Of a stretch of 64,000 nucleotides of DNA, positions 63,017 through 64,000 are shown one piece after another; position 1 is the stretch's first letter, and every line of letters starts with the position of its first letter. The position numbers were made by a program, and so were the translations under genes. The DNA comes from Proteobacteria bacterium ST_bin16 (GTDB lineage: Bacteria > Pseudomonadota > Gammaproteobacteria > Burkholderiales > Nitrosomonadaceae). The DNA lies in assembly GCA_002083595.1 (NCBI GenBank), contig MSXT01000004.1, forward strand, positions 1 through 64,000. Reading direction: 5' to 3'. Below the pieces are notes generated by a model, which searched no databases, was not told the DNA's origin, and worked only from the letters and a program-made list of their open reading frames with translations.

Positions 63017-63343
63017 ATGGGTACATTTAGCATCTGGCATTGGATTATCGTGCTGGTTATTGTTGTACTGGTATTCGGCACAAAAAAACTGCGCAACCTC
63101 GGTAGCGATCTGGGCGGAGCGTTGAAAGGATTCAAGGAAGGCATGAAGGAATCGGAAACCGATACAGCTTCAGCCCGCGTAAATCCAGCCAATGAAACTG
63201 TGATTGAAGTGACGGCAAGCAAGGAACCCGGCACGAATACCTTCAAGGAAAATCACACGCAACCGTCTGCCAATACAGCCAACGCATCGCATAGCGCGGC
63301 AGCTGACGCTGAAATCAAGGAAAAAGCGCACACCAGGACTTAG
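63017..63343 (+). CDS. tatA: Sec-independent translocase TatA
   Basis: 108 residues. MGTFSIWHWIIVLVIVVLVFG then TKKLRNLGSDLGGALKGFKE is the TatA transmembrane and amphipathic helix pair; the polar tail is unstructured. Forms the pore of the twin-arginine system. Confidence 0.96.
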   Translation: MGTFSIWHWIIVLVIVVLVFGTKKLRNLGSDLGGALKGFKEGMKESETDTASARVNPANETVIEVTASKEPGTNTFKENHTQPSANTANASHSAAADAEIKEKAHTRT

Positions 63344-63424
63344 GGAGCCTCATTCCGCAGGAGAATCCGGTCATGCTCACATCAATAATCGTTTCACCAC
63401 TCTGAATTCGGTCTACGCAACAAC

Positions 63425-63817
63425 ATGTTTGATATCAGTTTTATGGAGTTGCTGGTTATCTCGATCGTGGCACTGATCGTCATCGGACCCGAACGTCTGC
63501 CCGCCGTGGCACGCACAGTAGGCCATCTGTATGGACGCTGCCGCAACTTCGTTTATGCCATCAGAACCGATATCCATAACGAAATGCGCATGGAGGAGCT
63601 GAAAAAAATGCAGTCCTCGGTGCAGGAAACGGTGCAATCGATGGAAGACTCGGTACACGAAGGCGTCGATCGCTTGAAAACAACGATGACCGATGCAAAA
63701 CCCGAAGACAGCCCATCCCCCGGTTCGTTGCCGCCACAATCCGGTCAAGAGCCGCAAGCCACAATCTCCGGCAACAATGAAACCGCACAGTATGGTCCCG
63801 GTCAGGAAAGAAAGTAG
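63425..63817 (+). CDS. tatB: Sec-independent translocase TatB
   Basis: 130 residues. FDISFMELLVISIVALIVIG and PERLPAVARTVGHLYGRCR are typical TatB (Glu in the helix, GPERLP hinge). Receptor for Tat substrates with TatC; C-terminal Pro/Gln-rich tail. Confidence 0.96.
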   Translation: MFDISFMELLVISIVALIVIGPERLPAVARTVGHLYGRCRNFVYAIRTDIHNEMRMEELKKMQSSVQETVQSMEDSVHEGVDRLKTTMTDAKPEDSPSPGSLPPQSGQEPQATISGNNETAQYGPGQERK

Positions 63818-63885
63818 CCGTTTGGCGCGGACTACCAGGTATTTATCGATGCCGATTCAATATAACCAGCGCTACTGCGATCACC

Positions 63886-64000
63886 ATGCTTGAAGGCTCA
63901 TTCCTATCGCATTTAGTGGAATTGCGCGTCCGGATGATTCGCATCCTGGCCGTGCTCATGCTTGGATTCCTGCCCTGCGCCTTCTATGCGCGTGAACTGT
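63886..64000 (+). CDS. tatC: Sec-independent translocase TatC, 3' truncated
   Basis: First 38 codons from ATG 63886: MLEGSFLSHLVELRVRMIRI, the TatC N-terminus with its first transmembrane helix, runs off the window end. Completes the tatABC operon. Confidence 0.9.
   Translation, partial: MLEGSFLSHLVELRVRMIRILAVLMLGFLPCAFYAREL

Overview
The window looks like a beta-proteobacterial chromosome, most likely a Nitrosomonas or other Nitrosomonadaceae ammonia oxidiser. This is inferred from protein character and gene order, not from a marker gene: a sulfate-uptake operon with an encapsulin, a his operon running into tatABC, a PEP-CTERM protein and an LpoA-like gene beside rsmI. It is a chromosomal backbone interrupted at about 17.8-49 kb by a tRNA-Leu-associated stack of mobile DNA.

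1-17.3 kb (backbone). A 5'-truncated MsrA-thioredoxin-MsrB fusion is followed by AT-rich accessory genes (one a stand-alone FtsZ C-terminal-domain-like protein), a PEBP-family protein, a secreted protein and a lipoprotein. Then comes a long sulfur operon: YezD (DUF2292), an alginate-export-type porin, periplasmic sulfate-binding protein, DUF2325 protein, degenerate EAL protein, family 2A encapsulin shell, its cysteine desulfurase cargo, CysT, CysW, CysA and serine acetyltransferase. It covers sulfate entry, transport, serine activation and encapsulated cysteine desulfuration.

17.3-20.4 kb. A tRNA-Gly, tRNA-Cys, tRNA-Leu cluster with a good promoter. The last 60 bp of tRNA-Leu(TAA) recur at 20313-20372 and bracket a decayed element with a broken tyrosine integrase and small phage-like genes.

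20.3-49 kb (mobile island). A large serine recombinase, whose C-terminus is encoded by the duplicated tRNA end, starts the island. Cargo in order: a caspase-like protease with a multi-helix membrane protein; an ankyrin protein and unknowns; a conjugation-like module with a frameshifted coupling protein; a four-gene operon SMEK-domain protein / short catalytically defective prokaryotic Argonaute / SIR2 / HerA ATPase (the strongest candidate for an unusual defence system), preceded by a frameshifted excisionase-type HTH gene; ArdA antirestriction; ParDE; a small serine recombinase beside a pair of inverted hix-like sites; an HD hydrolase with a RelA/SpoT-like glycine-zipper protein; a methyltransferase, DoxX, an HNH-like protein, HigBA and a MobA/MobC relaxase pair. 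There is a relaxase but no mating-pair apparatus, so it resembles an integrative mobilisable element.

49-64 kb (backbone). A PEP-CTERM protein, DCC-family protein, pyrC, rsmI, LpoA-like activator, yraN, pteridine-reductase-like SDR, MidA-like methyltransferase, HDOD protein, then hisC-hisB-hisH-hisA-hisF-hisI-hisE, a HIT protein, tatA, tatB and the start of tatC.
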